This document shows, piece by piece, positions 30,720 through 39,916 of a stretch of DNA of 64,000 bases. Both the position numbers and the translations under genes were made by a program. The notes below the pieces were generated by a model, which was given only the letters and a program-made list of their open reading frames with translations, ran no database searches and had not been told where the DNA came from. The stretch lies in the NCBI RefSeq assembly GCF_937425535.1, contig NZ_OW485601.1, positions 2,835,501 through 2,899,500 on the forward strand. Direction: 5' to 3'. Source of the stretch: Rhodovastum atsumiense (GTDB lineage: Bacteria; Pseudomonadota; Alphaproteobacteria; Acetobacterales; Acetobacteraceae). How positions within the stretch are numbered: the stretch's first letter is position 1; each line of letters begins with the position of its first letter.

Positions 30720-31661
30720 ATGGACCTTATCATCGGGCAGAACCAGGCCGGCGCCGGTAGCGCCTCCGGCGACGCCATGATCATCGACGGCGATCAGAAG
30801 ACCTTCATGCAGGACGTGATCGACGCGTCCCGCACCGTTCCTGTGCTCGTGGATTTCTGGGCCACCTGGTGCGGGCCCTGCAAGCAGCTCACCCCGGCGC
30901 TCGAGAAGGTCGTGCGGCAGGCCGGCGGCCGGTTGAAGCTGGTCAAGATCGACATCGACAAGAACCGCGGCCTGGTGCAGCAGCTGGTTCAGCTCGGCCT
31001 GCCGCTGCAGTCGGTGCCCACGGTCGCCGCCTTCTGGCAGGGCCAGATCGCCGACCTGTTCCAGGGGGCCGTCCCCGAATCGGAGGTGAAGCGCTTCGCC
31101 GAGGCGCTGCTGAAGCTCGCTGGCGGCGCGATGCCCGGCGCCGACCTGATCGCCGAGGCGAAGGCCGCGCTGGAGGAAGGCCGCGCCCAGGAGGCGGCCG
31201 AGCTGTTCTCCGCCGCCCTGCACGATGAGCCGGAGAACCCGGAGGCCTGGGGCGGCATCATCCGGGCGCTGATGGCGCTCGGCCAGGAAGACCAGGCGCA
31301 GCAGGCGCTCGAGCAGGTGCCGCCGAAGATCGCCGACCATGCCGAGGTCGCCGGCGCCCGCAGCGCGCTCGCCCTGGCCGCCGAGGGCCGCAAGGCGCGC
31401 GACCAGCTTTCCTCCTTCGAGGCCCGGCTGGCCGCCAATCCGGCCGATCATCAGGCACGCTATGATCTCGCCACGGCGTTCAACGCCATGGGGCGACGCG
31501 AGGAGGCCGCCGACGCGCTGCTGGAGATCATCCGCCGCGAGCGCGGCTGGAACGAGGACGCCGCGCGCCTGCAGTTGCTGAAATTCTTCGAGGCCTGGGG
31601 CTTCGACGACCCCGCCACCACGGCGGCGCGGCGCAAGCTGTCCTCGATCCTGTTCAGCTGA
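30720..31661 (+). CDS. Thioredoxin-domain TPR protein (CnoX/YbbN-like)
   Basis: 313 residues. A thioredoxin fold (about 25-130) with active site FWATWCGPCKQ, Cys at 51 and 54, followed by TPR-like helical repeats (LIAEAKAALEEGRAQEAAELFSAAL and on) to the C-terminus. E. coli CnoX of this layout is a redox chaperone that works with GroEL, although it lacks the CxxC here retained. Probably cytoplasmic disulfide/holdase function. First of a tight four-gene run (gap of one base to the next gene). Confidence 0.88.
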   Translation: MDLIIGQNQAGAGSASGDAMIIDGDQKTFMQDVIDASRTVPVLVDFWATWCGPCKQLTPALEKVVRQAGGRLKLVKIDIDKNRGLVQQLVQLGLPLQSVPTVAAFWQGQIADLFQGAVPESEVKRFAEALLKLAGGAMPGADLIAEAKAALEEGRAQEAAELFSAALHDEPENPEAWGGIIRALMALGQEDQAQQALEQVPPKIADHAEVAGARSALALAAEGRKARDQLSSFEARLAANPADHQARYDLATAFNAMGRREEAADALLEIIRRERGWNEDAARLQLLKFFEAWGFDDPATTAARRKLSSILFS

Positions 31662-31662
31662 C

Positions 31663-32337
31663 ATGGACGACCCGCGCCCGCGGCTGGAGGACGTGCCGAC
31701 GGAGTTCCCCGTCTTCCCGCTCACGGGCGCGTTGCTGCTGCCGCGGGGGCGGCTGCCGTTGAACATCTTCGAGCCGCGCTACCTCGCCATGACCGAGGAC
31801 GCACTGGCGGCCGGGCGGATCTTCGGGATGATCCAGCCCGACCCCCTGCTGCCGACCGGGCCGAGCGGGCCAGGGCTCTACCGCATCGGCTGTCTCGGTC
31901 GGCTGTCTTCCTTCAGCGAGACCGATGACGGCCGGTACCTGGTCACGCTCACCGGGCTGCTGCGCTTCACCGTGGTCGAGGAACTGGCGCCGCGCCGCGG
32001 CTACCGGCGGGTGCGCGCCGACCTGGTCCGTTTCGCCGCCGATCTCGACCCCGCCGCGCCGATGCCCCGCTTCGACCGTCCCGCGCTGCTCGCCGCCCTG
32101 CGGGCCTTCTTCGGCCGCCGTGGCTTCGAGGCGAACTGGGAGGCGATCGAGCGCATGCCGGACGAGACGCTGGTGACCACGCTGTGCATGGTCTGCCCGT
32201 TCGAGCCGGCGGAGCAGCAGGCGTTGCTGGAAGCAGAGACGCCTGACGACCGTGCCGCGGCGCTGGCCGCCTTGCTGGTGATGGATACCCATGCCCCGGG
32301 GGCGGATTCGGCGCCGGCCCGCCCGCGGGCCAGTTGA
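31663..32337 (+). CDS. Lon N-terminal (substrate-binding) domain protein
   Basis: 224 residues that consist of a LON_substr_bdg domain only: [37 protein letters not shown] at the N-terminus and [27 protein letters not shown] in the middle. There is no AAA+ or protease part, as in other stand-alone proteins of this type; their function is not established. Starts one base after the thioredoxin gene and overlaps the next reading frame by one base. Confidence 0.85.
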   Translation: MDDPRPRLEDVPTEFPVFPLTGALLLPRGRLPLNIFEPRYLAMTEDALAAGRIFGMIQPDPLLPTGPSGPGLYRIGCLGRLSSFSETDDGRYLVTLTGLLRFTVVEELAPRRGYRRVRADLVRFAADLDPAAPMPRFDRPALLAALRAFFGRRGFEANWEAIERMPDETLVTTLCMVCPFEPAEQQALLEAETPDDRAAALAALLVMDTHAPGADSAPARPRAS

Positions 32338-32360
32338 TGCCCGGCGCCGGAGTGACACGA

Positions 32361-32579
32361 ATGGCCGACGAGACCGCTTCGACGACCGAGTCTGCCCAGC
32401 CCGCGCCGGTCGACCCGCGGCTGCTGGAGATCCTGGTCTGTCCCGTGACCAAGCAGGGCCTGCAGTATGACCGTGCCCACAACGAGCTGATCAGCCGCGC
32501 CGCCGGCCTCGCTTATCCCATCCGCGACGGCATTCCCATCATGCTGCCGGACGAAGCCCGCCGGCTCGACGAGGTCTGA
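32361..32579 (+). CDS. Trm112-like small protein
   Basis: 72 residues. The core [20 protein letters not shown] and [19 protein letters not shown] is the Trm112/YcaR signature; the zinc cysteines of eukaryotic Trm112 are mostly absent, as is usual in proteobacterial members. These proteins are thought to support methyltransferases. I prefer ATG 32361 (GGAG at 32348) over ATG 32337, which overlaps the previous stop; the choice adds or removes eight residues. Confidence 0.85.
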   Translation: MADETASTTESAQPAPVDPRLLEILVCPVTKQGLQYDRAHNELISRAAGLAYPIRDGIPIMLPDEARRLDEV

Positions 32580-32932
32580 TGCCCACCCCCACCGAGATCC
32601 GCCTCCTGCGTGCCGAGAAGCGGCTGGAGGTGGATTTCGATGACGGCAGCCGCTTCGTCTATCCCGCGGAATATCTGCGGGTGGAAAGCCCGAGCGCCGA
32701 GGTGCAGGGCCACGCCCCCGGTGAGCGCAAGACAGTGCCGGGGCGGCGCCATGTCGGCATCATGTCGCTGGAGCCGGTGGGCAACTATGCCATCCGCATC
32801 CTGTTCGACGACCTGCACGGCAGCGGCATCTACTCCTGGGCCTATCTCTACGAACTCGGGCGCGACCAGCCGGCGCGCTGGCAGCGCTACCTGGACGAGC
32901 TGGCGGCGCAGGGACTGAGCCGGGATCCCTGA
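32579..32932 (+). CDS. DUF971 family protein
   Basis: 117 residues. The pattern EIRLLRAEKRLEVDFDDGSRFVYPAEYLRV near the N-terminus, then VGNYAIRILFDDLHGSGIYSWAYLYELG, is DUF971, also found as N-terminal domain of gamma-butyrobetaine hydroxylase and near Fe-S/ApbC genes. Its ATG overlaps the stop codon of the Trm112-like gene (TGATG), so translation is coupled. Confidence 0.85.
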   Translation: MPTPTEIRLLRAEKRLEVDFDDGSRFVYPAEYLRVESPSAEVQGHAPGERKTVPGRRHVGIMSLEPVGNYAIRILFDDLHGSGIYSWAYLYELGRDQPARWQRYLDELAAQGLSRDP

Positions 32933-32941
32933 CGCCGGGCC

Positions 32942-33424
32942 TCACCAGTCGAAGAACGTGAGCCCATGCACGCCGGCGACGGCCCCGGCCACGGTCAGCA
33001 GCCCCAGCCCCAGCAGGACCCGGTGCAGGGTTTCGACCCGGCGGTAGGTCGCTTCCGGCCGCCGTGTCGCCGCCCGCTGCAGGTACGCGTCCAGGAACAG
33101 CGGCTCCAGCACGAACAGCATGACGGTGAACACCGCCCAGGTCAGCACCATGGCGTGCATCCACCAGAATTCCGCCATCGCGAACCGATCCCAGAGTTCC
33201 AGACGCCAGGCCATGTAGAAGCCGCTCGCGCCGGTCAGGGCGGTGGTCCAGCGGGATTGCCGGGCGAAGCCGTGCTCGATGACGTGGAATTGCGCCATCC
33301 GCTCGGGGGCTGCGTGGCGGCGGCGGATCACCGGCAGCAGGATGGTGGTGACCATGGCGACGCCGCCGATCCACAGCACCACGGCCACGACATGCAAGGC
33401 GCGGGCAAGCGTGATGTCCGTCAT
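32942..33424 (-). CDS. Four-helix integral membrane protein at the end of the nos operon
   Basis: 160 residues with four hydrophobic segments (about 7-30, 58-75, 85-110, 133-155). Histidines occur near the helix ends (RALHVV at 11, FHVIEH at 46-50, WWMHAM near 89, ETLHRV near 132), a spacing reminiscent of CopD-like or haem-binding four-helix proteins. Its ATG overlaps the nosX stop (ATGA at 33421-33424), so it is the last cistron of the nos operon. I do not know a standard nos gene of this kind; a copper or haem role is speculation. Confidence 0.6.
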   Translation of the reverse strand: MTDITLARALHVVAVVLWIGGVAMVTTILLPVIRRRHAAPERMAQFHVIEHGFARQSRWTTALTGASGFYMAWRLELWDRFAMAEFWWMHAMVLTWAVFTVMLFVLEPLFLDAYLQRAATRRPEATYRRVETLHRVLLGLGLLTVAGAVAGVHGLTFFDW

Positions 33425-34401
33425 GCCAGGATCACGCGCGTGCCATCGGTCCGGGCTACGTGCACCGTCACGCCGGCCTGCCGCGCCAGTTCCGCCACGC
33501 GTTCGGGCGGCAGCAGCGAAAACGCGGTGGACAGCGCATCCGCCGTGGTGGCGTCGGGGGCGATCACCGAGATCGCCGCATAGCGCCAGCTCGAACGTCC
33601 GTCCGCCGGATCGAAGATGTGATTGAAGCGGCCGGCCGCGTCGAAGCGCGTGCCATAGCCACCCGATGTCGCCACCGCGCGGTTGCGCAGGGGAATCGTC
33701 TCGGCGATCTGGCCGGGGGCGGCCGGATCCTCCAGCCCGACCTGCCAGGCATCGCCCATGGGATGGCCGCCGAGCGCGCGGGCCTCGCCCATGTCCACCA
33801 GCGCCTGCGTGATCCCGTTGGCGCGCAGCCTTTCAACCACGCGGTCGGTGACGTAGCCCTGGGCGATGCCGTTCAGCGTGATGGCGGTGCCGGGCCGCAG
33901 CGTGATCTGATCCGCGTCGAGGTGGATGCGGTGTTGCCCGACCCGGTCCAGGGCGGCGGCGACCGCCTCGGCCGGTGGCCCCGCCGGATCCGCGCCGGCG
34001 CGGGCGAAATGCCCCGCATAAAGATCCCACAAGGGCTGCACCGTCACGTCGAAGGCACCATCGGTCAGCGCATGGAAACGCGCGGCCTCGGCCAGCAGGC
34101 GCAGCAGGTCGAAGGGGGGCGCCGCCAGCGCACCGTCACGGTTCAGTCGCAGCAGCGCCGAATCGGGCTGATAGAGGCTGAGCTGCCGCTCCAGCCGTGC
34201 CACCTCGTCCAGGCTGTCGCGGATCAGACGTCGCGCCTCTGCCGGATCGGGATGATGCAGTTGCAGCTCCGCATTGGCGCCGAGCGCGCTGCCGCGCCAG
34301 ACATGCAGCATCGGTTGCGGCGCGGCGTGGGGCGCGAGCAGCGGCAGCCCGGCCATGGCGGCCGAGATGGCAATGAAGCGGCGGCGGCGCAGCGGGGTCA
34401 C
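33421..34401 (-). CDS. nosX: NosX: ApbE-family FMN transferase of the nos operon
   Basis: 326 residues. A Tat signal (LRRRRFIAISAAMAGLPLLA) leads into the ApbE fold: SLYQPDSALLRLN, TDGAFDVTVQPLW, ITLNGIAQGYVTDRV, ALVDMGEARALG and VATSGGYGTRF with the C-terminal DATTADALSTAFSLL Mg2+ site. It transfers FMN from FAD to the SGAT threonine of NosR. The GTG start at 34401 overlaps the nosL stop (GTGA), and the earlier frame gives an unrelated Arg-rich leader. It is the only ApbE gene in the window and so may also serve the NosR-like protein at 20.4 kb. Confidence 0.93.
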   Translation of the reverse strand: MTPLRRRRFIAISAAMAGLPLLAPHAAPQPMLHVWRGSALGANAELQLHHPDPAEARRLIRDSLDEVARLERQLSLYQPDSALLRLNRDGALAAPPFDLLRLLAEAARFHALTDGAFDVTVQPLWDLYAGHFARAGADPAGPPAEAVAAALDRVGQHRIHLDADQITLRPGTAITLNGIAQGYVTDRVVERLRANGITQALVDMGEARALGGHPMGDAWQVGLEDPAAPGQIAETIPLRNRAVATSGGYGTRFDAAGRFNHIFDPADGRSSWRYAAISVIAPDATTADALSTAFSLLPPERVAELARQAGVTVHVARTDGTRVILA

Positions 34402-34898
34402 GACCGTTCTCCGTCGGGGAAGATATAGGCCGGCGGGATTTCGGAGAAACGCAGCACCTGGCCGCCATTCTCGGCGGCGAAGCGGTGCGCCGCCGCGGCC
34501 TCGCCGAAGGGGATCGCCTCGTCGGTCTGCATGCCGCTGCGCCGGCGGCTGCCGATGACGAACAGTGCCTGCTGTGCCGTCACCCATGTCTCAGGCTGGT
34601 CCCAGTCGCGGGCGCGGGCCATGTCGCTGACATAGATGGCGGCGATGTCCCTGGGCATCTCGGGCAACATGGTGAAGGCGATGGCGTCGCGCACGGTAGA
34701 GAACCAGTAGGGATCGGCACGGTCGCGCACGAAGATCTGCCCCTTCGGCCCCGGGTGTTCGTCGAGCGACATGCCGCAGAACGTGCCGATGGCGGCGGCG
34801 GTCACCGGGCGCGGCGGTGGTGGGGCCTCGGCCCGCTCCTCCTTGCAGGCGACGACCGGAAGCGCGAAGCAGGCGGCGAGGAAGCGGCGGCGGTGCAT
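34398..34898 (-). CDS. nosL: NosL copper chaperone lipoprotein
   Basis: 166 residues with a lipoprotein signal MHRRRFLAACFALPVVAC (cysteine 18 lipidated) preceded by an RRR motif. The mature part contains FCGMSLDEHPGPKGQIFV, the Cu(I)-binding CGM motif of NosL, and YVSDMARARDWDQPETWV. Supplies copper to NosZ for CuZ assembly in the periplasm, probably with NosDFY. Lies 11 bases after nosY. Confidence 0.93.
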   Translation of the reverse strand: MHRRRFLAACFALPVVACKEERAEAPPPPRPVTAAAIGTFCGMSLDEHPGPKGQIFVRDRADPYWFSTVRDAIAFTMLPEMPRDIAAIYVSDMARARDWDQPETWVTAQQALFVIGSRRRSGMQTDEAIPFGEAAAAHRFAAENGGQVLRFSEIPPAYIFPDGERS

Positions 34899-34909
34899 GA
34901 CGGTCTCCT

Positions 34910-35734
34910 TCAGACCGGACGACGGGCGAACAGCGCGGCGGCGGCGGCGAGCGGCAGGGCGATCCAGGCCAGCAGCGCCGCGGTCAGCACCGCGGGCGTC
35001 AGCGCGGATCGGCCGGCGATATCGGCCAGCCCCGCGAACACGCCGACCCCGGCCCCCGAGAGATTGAGTAGCCGGTAGGCATCGGCGGGATTGAGCAGCA
35101 GCAGCGCGTCCAGCAGGCCCGCCGTGACGGTGCGGCCCTGGTCGGCCACCAGCAGGCCCAGCAGTGCCATGTCCCAGATCAGCACGCAGCCGAGCCAGAT
35201 GCCGATGGCGATCCCCCCGGCCGTGCCGCGCTCGCGCACCTGCGTGCTGACCAGGGTGCCGATGGCGACGAACACCGCGCCGAGCAGCACGGATGATCCG
35301 ATCAGCGCCGCGAATTCTGGCCAGGCGTCCGCTTCAGCGCCGCCCGTCGCGGTCAGCGCGGTCGCGGCGGCGCCGAAGCCCACGGTGGTGGCGAAGGCCA
35401 GGATGGCGACATGGCCGGCGAACTTGCCCAGGATCACCTGCCAGCGCGCCACCGGATAGGCGAGCAGCAGCGCCAGCGTGCCGCGCTCCGCCTCGCCGAC
35501 GATGGTGTCGTGCGACAGCAGCAACGCGATCAGCGGCAGCAGGAAGATCGAGAGGCTGGAGAGGCTGACAATGGTGACGGCGAGGGGGCTGGCTTTCACC
35601 GCGCCGGTCGGGGCGGCGCCGAGGAAGGCCAGCGTCAGCGCGAAGACGGCCAGCAGCAGCGTGGTGGCGAGCACCCAGCGATTGCGCAGCCCGTCGCGCA
35701 CTTCCTTGGTGGCGAGCAGCAGCACGGTCCGCAT
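34910..35734 (-). CDS. nosY: NosY ABC transporter permease
   Basis: 274 residues, six membrane helices, with the family block LIALLLSHDTIVGEAERGTLALLLAYPVARWQVILGKFAGH in the first half and LLLLNPADAYRLLNL before the fifth helix. It forms the membrane part of NosFY, which drives NosD for maturation of the NosZ copper site. ATG overlaps the nosF stop by one base (TGATG). Confidence 0.94.
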   Translation of the reverse strand: MRTVLLLATKEVRDGLRNRWVLATTLLLAVFALTLAFLGAAPTGAVKASPLAVTIVSLSSLSIFLLPLIALLLSHDTIVGEAERGTLALLLAYPVARWQVILGKFAGHVAILAFATTVGFGAAATALTATGGAEADAWPEFAALIGSSVLLGAVFVAIGTLVSTQVRERGTAGGIAIGIWLGCVLIWDMALLGLLVADQGRTVTAGLLDALLLLNPADAYRLLNLSGAGVGVFAGLADIAGRSALTPAVLTAALLAWIALPLAAAAALFARRPV

Positions 35735-36645
35735 CAGGCATCTCCCTCGCGGCGCAGGAAGGCCGCATAGACGTCATCGAGACTGGGGCGAACGATATCC
35801 ACCTCCGTCACCTCCGGGGGCAGGTCGCGCAGCAGTCCGGGCAGGTCCGCCTCGTCGCACACCGTCTCCAGCAGGCCGCCGGGCAGGGGGGACCAGCCCG
35901 CCCAGTCATCGGGTCCGTTGACCACGGCGCGCGGCGCTTCCGCGAGCCGGATGCGCAGGCGCGGGCGGATGCCGGCCAGGCGGCGCAGCGCGGAGAGCGA
36001 GCCATCGGCCATCTTGCGGCCGCGATCCATCACCACCACGCGGTCCACCTGTCCTTCCAGTTCGGCCAGCGCATGGGACGACAGCAGCACGCAAGCCCCC
36101 GCATCGCGCAGGGCGCGCAGGATCTCGTAGAATTCCTGGCGGGCCGCCGGATCGAGCCCGGAGGTTGGCTCATCCAGCAGCAGCGCCCGCGGTTGGCCGA
36201 GCAGCGCCTGCGCCAGTCCCAGCCGCTGCCGCATGCCTTTCGAATAGGTGCCGACCCGCCGCCGCGCCGCTCCGGCGAGGCCGACGCGCGCCAGCAGCCC
36301 GGCATTGGCGCGCACGTCCTGCCGCTTCAGCCGGGCGTAGAAGGCCAGTGTCTCCGCCCCGGTCATCGCCGGCTGGAAGGCGACGTTCTCCGGCAGGTAG
36401 CCCAGCGCCGCGCGCGCCCGTCCTGCCTCGGCCCCGGCCGGGTCGCCGCCGAGCGTGCGCACCGTGCCGGCACTCGGGCGGATCAGGCCGAGCATCAGCT
36501 TGATGAGCGTGCTCTTGCCCGCGCCGTTATGGCCCACCAGCCCGACGCACTCGCCCGGATGCAAAACAAGGTCGATGTCCTGCACCGCGACCTGCCGCCC
36601 GAAGGTCTTGGTCACGCCATCGAGCCGGATCGTCGCCTCGTTCAT
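35734..36645 (-). CDS. nosF: NosF ABC transporter ATPase
   Basis: 303 residues. Walker A GHNGAGKST near 38, signature YSKGMRQRLGLAQAL near 130, Walker B ALLLDEPTSGLD and switch LSSHAL are all present, followed by a C-terminal domain of about 85 residues. Energises NosY/NosD. ATG overlaps the nosD stop (ATGA). Confidence 0.94.
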   Translation of the reverse strand: MNEATIRLDGVTKTFGRQVAVQDIDLVLHPGECVGLVGHNGAGKSTLIKLMLGLIRPSAGTVRTLGGDPAGAEAGRARAALGYLPENVAFQPAMTGAETLAFYARLKRQDVRANAGLLARVGLAGAARRRVGTYSKGMRQRLGLAQALLGQPRALLLDEPTSGLDPAARQEFYEILRALRDAGACVLLSSHALAELEGQVDRVVVMDRGRKMADGSLSALRRLAGIRPRLRIRLAEAPRAVVNGPDDWAGWSPLPGGLLETVCDEADLPGLLRDLPPEVTEVDIVRPSLDDVYAAFLRREGDA

Positions 36646-37910
36646 TGTCCGCCCTCCAGCCGCGCGAGTGCTGGCGGGCGCAGGGGCGTCATCAGCGGCG
36701 CGGAATCGACGACGCCGCCGGGATGGATCGCCGGGAATTGTCGTTGCGCCCAGCGCACCACTTGTACCGCGGGGCTGTTCATCAGCAACTTCGCCGCCGG
36801 CGCGCGCCAGACCACCTGGTCGATGATGTCGTTGGGGCGGTACGGCGCATCGGCGATGCCGTCGCCGTCAAGGTCGAAGGCGGCATTGTCGCTCCAGTAA
36901 TTGCCGCGACCCTCGACCGCCCAGTCGAGGTAGCGCGTGCCGACATACATCACCTGGGTGCGGTTGGCGACGAAGGCGTTGCCGGAGATCGCGTTGCGCT
37001 CCGAACCGGCGGTGAAGTGCACGCCAAGCCGGCAATCCTCGAACCAGTTGTCGCGGAAGCGGTTCTTGTTGGCGTTGTAGATGAACACGCATTTTTCCGC
37101 ACCGCGCACGACGTTGCCGGAGATCGCCGAATCGTTGGCAAAGTTGAACAACAGCCCCTGGTCGCGGTCGTGGTCGGAGACGTTCCCCGTGAGCCTCAGC
37201 CGGTCGGAATACATCATGACGTAGCCGACGTTGTTGCCAACCGAAACGTTGTCGGCGACCTCGCTGTCGTTGGTGTACATGAAATGCACGGCGAAACGCA
37301 GGTCACGGAAGCGGTTGCCGCGGATGATATCGGCGCGGCTGCTGACCGAGAACACGCCGTCGCGCCCACCGGCGATGTCGCTGTCGAGGATGCGGGCGCC
37401 CGGTGCGTTCCAGATGGAAATGGCGGGGCCACGCTCGGGGCGGCGCAGCCGGCGCAGGCCGTCGATGGTCACGTGGCGCACCGTCACGTCGCGCGGTCCT
37501 TCGAGATAGATGCCGATCAGGTTTTCCTGCAGCACGGTCTCCTCCACGACCGCGCCATGCGCGCCACGATCGAGGAAAATGCCGGAGTGCTTGTCGATCA
37601 GGCTGAGCCCGGAACCGCGCACGGTCAGGCCGCGCAGCACCACGCCCGCGGCGGTGACACGGACCGCCATGCCCTGGCTCAGCCCGTCGATCACCGTGCC
37701 CGGCTCGCCCGCGAGCGTCAGCCCAGGCTTGTCCACCACGACGCTGCCGCGATGGATGCCGCTGGCGAGGCGCAGCGTGTCACCCGGCGCGGCCTGCGCG
37801 ATCGCCTCGGCCAGGGCCTCGCCCGGTGGTACCGGGATTTCGGCCGCGCGCGCGCCCGTCACGCCAAGATGCAGGACGAGCAACAGGAACAGCGCGCGGC
37901 CGAGTGCCAT
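36642..37910 (-). CDS. nosD: NosD periplasmic copper-site assembly protein
   Basis: 422 residues with signal peptide (about 1-24, VTGARA). The rest is a right-handed beta-helix (CASH/pectin-lyase-like) with repeats such as GNRFRDLRFAVHFMYTNDSEVADNVSVGN and NVSDHDRDQGLLFNFANDSAISGN, and the closing RGNYWSDNAAFDLDGDGIADAPYRPND typical of NosD. Binds NosF/NosY and NosL for CuZ maturation. Begins two bases after the nosZ stop. GC content and codon use match its neighbours. Confidence 0.95.
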   Translation of the reverse strand: MALGRALFLLLVLHLGVTGARAAEIPVPPGEALAEAIAQAAPGDTLRLASGIHRGSVVVDKPGLTLAGEPGTVIDGLSQGMAVRVTAAGVVLRGLTVRGSGLSLIDKHSGIFLDRGAHGAVVEETVLQENLIGIYLEGPRDVTVRHVTIDGLRRLRRPERGPAISIWNAPGARILDSDIAGGRDGVFSVSSRADIIRGNRFRDLRFAVHFMYTNDSEVADNVSVGNNVGYVMMYSDRLRLTGNVSDHDRDQGLLFNFANDSAISGNVVRGAEKCVFIYNANKNRFRDNWFEDCRLGVHFTAGSERNAISGNAFVANRTQVMYVGTRYLDWAVEGRGNYWSDNAAFDLDGDGIADAPYRPNDIIDQVVWRAPAAKLLMNSPAVQVVRWAQRQFPAIHPGGVVDSAPLMTPLRPPALARLEGGQ

Positions 37911-37912
37911 GG

Positions 37913-39862
37913 TCAGGCGCTCTTCGGACGCACGAGCATGCGACCCGACATCTCCATGTGCAGGGCATGGCAGAACCATTGGCAATACCACCAGTGCACG
38001 CCCGGCCGGTCGGCGACGAAGGTCACCGAGGCGGTCTGCTGCGGGCCGATCTCCATGGCGATGCCGTGCCGCACCAGGGTGAAGCCGTGCGTCAGGTCCT
38101 CCACGTCGTCCATGTTGGTGACGTACACGGTGACCTCGTCGCCCTGGTTCACCTCGAATTTCTCGAGGCTGTAGGCGGGTGCGATCGAGGTCATGTAGAC
38201 CCGCACCCTGGTGCCGTCGCGGATGACGTGGGCGGCCTCTTCCAGCTTCACTCCGTCCTTCGCCGCCTGCCGACGCGCGTCATCCCATGTCGGGTCGTCG
38301 CGCTTCCAGATGCTGATCGGGTTCACCTTGGAGCGGTGGACAAGGCAGATGTCATGCGGCTCGGCGAAGCTCGGGCCGTCATGCACCAGCTTCATCTGGT
38401 CGCCGGAGATGTCGATCAGCTGGTCGTTCTCGGGCTTCAGCACGCCGGTGTTGAGGAAACGGTCCTTGCTGAACTTGTTCAGCGACACCAGCCATTTCCC
38501 GTCGGCCTCGCGGGTCTCGCCCATCGAGGTGTGGTTGTGGCCGGGCTGGTAGTGCACATCCAGCTTCTGGATGATGGGGTCGACCTTCTCGCCGGCGAAG
38601 GCGCGGCGGGCCTTGTCGATGTTCCACTTCACCATCTGGCTGTCGATGAACACCGTGGTGTAGGCGTTGCCCTTGCCGTCATAGGCGGTGTGCAGCGGGC
38701 CGAGCCCCAGTTCCGGCTCGGCGACGACGATGCCGCGCGGCTGGATCTTGTCGGCGAACAGGTCGTCCAGCCGGCGCACGTCGATCACGGTGACGGTGGG
38801 CGAGAGCTTGCCGTTGAACACCACGTGGATGCCGTCGGGCGCGGTGTTGCAGCCATGCGGGGAGTTCGGCACCGGCAGGTAGCGGGTGTATTTCGAGCCG
38901 CGACGGCCATCGACCACCTTGACCCCGCCCATCTGCTTGAAGTCGCTACGCTGGATGGCGCCCTCGATCGCCTTGATGTCGAAGATCACCGCCCAGGCCT
39001 GCTCGTGGTCCGTCATCTCGGCGACGGTGACGCCCTTGTTCGGGTTGTAGCAGGTCGAGAAGGCGTATTTGCCCTGGTAGTCGGCATCGCAATTGTCGAG
39101 GTTGCCGTCGACCAGCACCTGCCAGGCCACCTCCATCCTGTCGCCGTCGATGGCGGTGAACACCGACCAGTAGTTCTTCGGATCGTCCAGCACGGAGCCG
39201 TCGTTGGGGATGGGGATGACGTGCTCGCTGTTGGCGAAGACGTAGCCGGTGCGTGGGAACTTCTGTGGGCGCAGGCCGTGGATGTCCGACGCGTTCGGGA
39301 TCTCGATGATCCTGTCAGTCTTCATCACGTCGCAGCGGATGCGGGCGACGCGGCAATTGGCCTTGTCGTTGATCCACAGGTAGCGCCCGTCATAGGTACC
39401 GTCGGTGAAGGACATGTGCGGGTGGTGGGCATCGCCGTTGTGGTAGTCGAGCGCATCGCCCGATGCCTGTCCGCCATACCGCTTGCGCAGGAATTCCTTG
39501 GTGGAGGGCAGCAGGCCCTCGGTCAGGATCTTCTTGCTCTCGTTGGTCAGGCCCCAGCCGGTGGCGCTGCAGCGGTTGAACACCGGGATGCGCATCAGCT
39601 CGCGCATCGACGGCAGGCCGATGATCCGCACCTCCCCGGTCTGGCCGCTCGAGGAGAAGCCGTAATATTCATCGAGGTCGCCCGGTTTCACGTCGGCACC
39701 CTGGCTGCCGCGCGCGGCCGGGCGGGTCTGGGCCAGGGCCTCGTGGCCGAGGGCCAGGCCACCGGCGCCGGCGGCGAGCCCCGCCAGCGCCGCGGTGGCG
39801 GTACTGCCCAGCAGGCCCCGGCGGCGCAGGCCCGTGGCGTCGTGCGGTGTATCATCGCTCAT
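37913..39862 (-). CDS. nosZ: Nitrous oxide reductase, clade I
   Basis: 649 residues. The N-terminus has a Tat signal ([21 protein letters not shown]), marking clade I. The beta-propeller carries CuZ His motifs [49 protein letters not shown] and EPHDICLVH; the C-terminal cupredoxin domain has the CuA motif [17 protein letters not shown]. It reduces N2O to N2 in the periplasm. Preceded by nosR with a 54-base gap. All metal ligands are present, so the enzyme should be active. Confidence 0.98.
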   Translation of the reverse strand: MSDDTPHDATGLRRRGLLGSTATAALAGLAAGAGGLALGHEALAQTRPAARGSQGADVKPGDLDEYYGFSSSGQTGEVRIIGLPSMRELMRIPVFNRCSATGWGLTNESKKILTEGLLPSTKEFLRKRYGGQASGDALDYHNGDAHHPHMSFTDGTYDGRYLWINDKANCRVARIRCDVMKTDRIIEIPNASDIHGLRPQKFPRTGYVFANSEHVIPIPNDGSVLDDPKNYWSVFTAIDGDRMEVAWQVLVDGNLDNCDADYQGKYAFSTCYNPNKGVTVAEMTDHEQAWAVIFDIKAIEGAIQRSDFKQMGGVKVVDGRRGSKYTRYLPVPNSPHGCNTAPDGIHVVFNGKLSPTVTVIDVRRLDDLFADKIQPRGIVVAEPELGLGPLHTAYDGKGNAYTTVFIDSQMVKWNIDKARRAFAGEKVDPIIQKLDVHYQPGHNHTSMGETREADGKWLVSLNKFSKDRFLNTGVLKPENDQLIDISGDQMKLVHDGPSFAEPHDICLVHRSKVNPISIWKRDDPTWDDARRQAAKDGVKLEEAAHVIRDGTRVRVYMTSIAPAYSLEKFEVNQGDEVTVYVTNMDDVEDLTHGFTLVRHGIAMEIGPQQTASVTFVADRPGVHWWYCQWFCHALHMEMSGRMLVRPKSA

Positions 39863-39916
39863 GTGAGGCTTCCTTCGGCGTGGCGCCTGCCGGCGCCTGG
39901 GCGGATCGGCGCGCCG

